Assembly (NCBI GenBank): GCA_036897485.1
Contig: JAYMTF010001805.1
Span: 1 to 21,217, forward strand
Direction: 5' to 3'
Source of the DNA: Pelargonium nanum
Taxonomy: Eukaryota; Streptophyta; Magnoliopsida; Geraniales; Geraniaceae
Length of the DNA stretch: 21,217 bases
Position 1 is the stretch's first letter; each line of letters begins with the position of its first letter. Both the position numbers and the translations under genes were made by a program. Of this stretch, positions 20,000 through 21,217 are shown one piece after another. The notes beneath the pieces were generated by a model. The model did not search any database. It was given only the letters and a program-made list of their open reading frames with translations, and was not told where the DNA came from.

Positions 20000-20085
20000 C
20001 GATGAGACTTCAAGACTCGGCGAATACTCCCACCTTTCTCTCTTCTTGATCTTCCCAAATTGCCCTTCTTTTTTGAAACAATAAT

Positions 20086-20094
20086 TTTTATATA
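20086..20094 (-). promoter_or_regulatory. Likely TATA box of the VAL gene
   Basis: TATATAAAA on the minus strand, upstream of the purine/pyrimidine-rich leader (AAGAGAGAAAGGTGGGAG) and of the open leader exon. Spacing is suitable for a start near 20055-20065. Confidence 0.5.
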
Positions 20095-20134
20095 TTTTTT
20101 TTATCATATGAATCATACGAATTAGACGTGTCAA

Positions 20135-20640
20135 TTTAAGTTGAAAATTTTAATCTAAACCCGACTCAAAAGATATATTTGGGTTCATTCGGGGTAGAGC
20201 TCGTGACTTGGGTTTTAAGCCTAATTTGGGTTGGATTTTTCTTAACCTGAGTTATGGTTTTGTATTAAATTTCGAGTTCGAAGTGTAAAATGTATGAGTT
20301 TGTTTGATTCGAACAAAAAATTAATAAAGTATTGTATGTTGCCTGGACCCGCAAAAAATTGGATTGAGTTTTGAATGCCAGCGAGATAGAATCCAAATTA
20401 CTCTTTATAGGCTTACATGAATCGGGTTTTTTGTGTTTTGGGTGGAAACCCCTAAGCTAGACCAAAAGGTTGAGAGCTCCAAATCGGGTTTCAAGTATTA
20501 TATGCAAAATATAAAGGTTTTCCAACCCCAAAAATTAATAGAGTATTAGTCGTTCGTTTATTCATGTCCAAATTATCAAGTTTATATGAAGCAACGAGTC
20601 AACATGAAATCACTTTGTCATCTCCCGTTACACAAAATAT
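20135..20640. other. Spacer upstream of VAL, no gene seen
   Basis: No coding exon. Contains degenerate GGGTT / CGGGTTT words (20150-20480) like those at 7550-7860 and 8520-8660, probably old repeat debris shared between spacers. Confidence 0.5.
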
Positions 20641-20643
20641 TAT

Positions 20644-21100
20644 ATTATTGTGAAAAATATTTATTTTGGTCTATGGATAATAATCTTGTTTTAAATTGGT
20701 ACTCAATTCAATTTTAAAATCATCAATACCATTTTAATTAATCTGTTCTCGTGTATATTCAATTTTGTTTCAAATTGAAGTTGACTGGACATTTATTATT
20801 TTATTTTGAGATACATTAAAAACAAGTTGATAATGTGACATACACATGACTAAACATATATTATTCAAACATGATGTCATATTTTATGAAAAGTAAAATC
20901 ACACTAATATGAAAGTACATAATTATCACATAAACTTCATGTCATCGCAACTTCAACGTCATATCATCATACTGTTTCCTTAAAAAAAAATCTTAATTGA
21001 ATTTCGCAATTACATATTGGTCTAATTTGAAACAAATTTGCGCAATTGTGGAGCTAAATTGAAGCAATATATTTGATGACCCAAATAAAACATTTTTCCT
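20644..21100. mobile_element. Possible old fold-back element with 8-bp flanking repeat
   Basis: The left end (GAAAAATATTTATTTTGGTC) and the inverted right end (GAAAAATGTTTTATTTGGGTC region) are similar but diverged. AATATTAT occurs just outside both ends (20636-20643 and 21101-21108), as an 8-bp target duplication would. All of this is AT-rich, so chance similarity is possible. Confidence 0.35.
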
Positions 21101-21125
21101 AATATTATCAACTAAAATTTATAGG

Positions 21126-21217
21126 TAAAAGACCCAATTTGATCCCCGAACTTTGATGTTTTGACCCAATTTGGTCCCTAAACTTTTTTTAACCAAAAAT
21201 AGTCCTTGAATTGTGGT
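21126..21217. repeat. Partial interspersed repeat at the window edge
   Basis: Repeated words GACCCAATTTGATCCCCGAA, GACCCAATTTGGTCCCTAAA and AAATAGTCCTTGAA belong to the same family as the fold-back at 366-652 (CCAATTTGGTCCTTGAA, AATAGTCTCTAAACTTT). The element is cut by the end of the window. Confidence 0.6.

Noticed and set aside
1..21217. CRISPR array, bacterial operon, phage or virus-derived genes, tRNA or rRNA
   Set aside because: No regularly spaced repeat/spacer pattern, no prokaryotic gene organisation, no viral replication or coat gene motifs, and no tRNA cloverleaf noticed by eye. A tRNA or miRNA-precursor scan was not possible here.

Overview
This is nuclear DNA of a flowering plant, most likely a eudicot. 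The evidence is GT-AG introns, AT-rich gene-poor spacers full of small fold-back repeats, and plant-only gene families (type 1 lipid-transfer protein, plant mobile domain, VAL-type B3/CW repressor, RLCK-type pseudokinase). I cannot name the species. All gene models are manual splice reconstructions in which reading frame is kept across every junction; none is checked against transcripts.

Layout: (1) 812-1292 (+) is a small secreted nonspecific lipid-transfer protein with one intron, behind a repeat-rich promoter. (2) 1476-1679 (-) is a possible small secreted peptide. (3) 2289-5741 (-) is a seven-exon plant-mobile-domain gene with a coiled-coil C-terminus. Two of its exons are a tandem duplication, and its second intron carries a tandem array copied from the preceding exon/intron boundary. 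(4) 6748-7498 (+) is an unrecognised basic, multi-pass membrane protein, divergent from gene 3, with a cluster of TGGGCY promoter elements. (5) About 9240-12251 (+) is a receptor-like cytoplasmic kinase homologue with a long leader intron. All its catalytic residues are replaced, so it is a pseudokinase. (6) 13329-19533 (-) is a 12-exon VAL/HSI2-type B3 transcriptional repressor with PHD-like, B3, CW and EAR modules, convergent with gene 5. The flanks and several introns hold MITE-like elements; the clearest is a 159-bp Tourist-like element in VAL intron 8 with TAA target duplications.

The genes do not form a pathway or operon; this is an ordinary chromosomal neighbourhood. I see no previously undescribed multi-gene system. 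The most interesting points are inside genes: the exon duplication and the splice-site-less tandem copies in the mobile-domain gene, the conserved-looking pseudokinase, perfect RY palindromes (the motif bound by VAL-type B3 domains) in the VAL gene's own leader and third intron, and a VAL leader exon that stays open and splices in frame to the accepted start.
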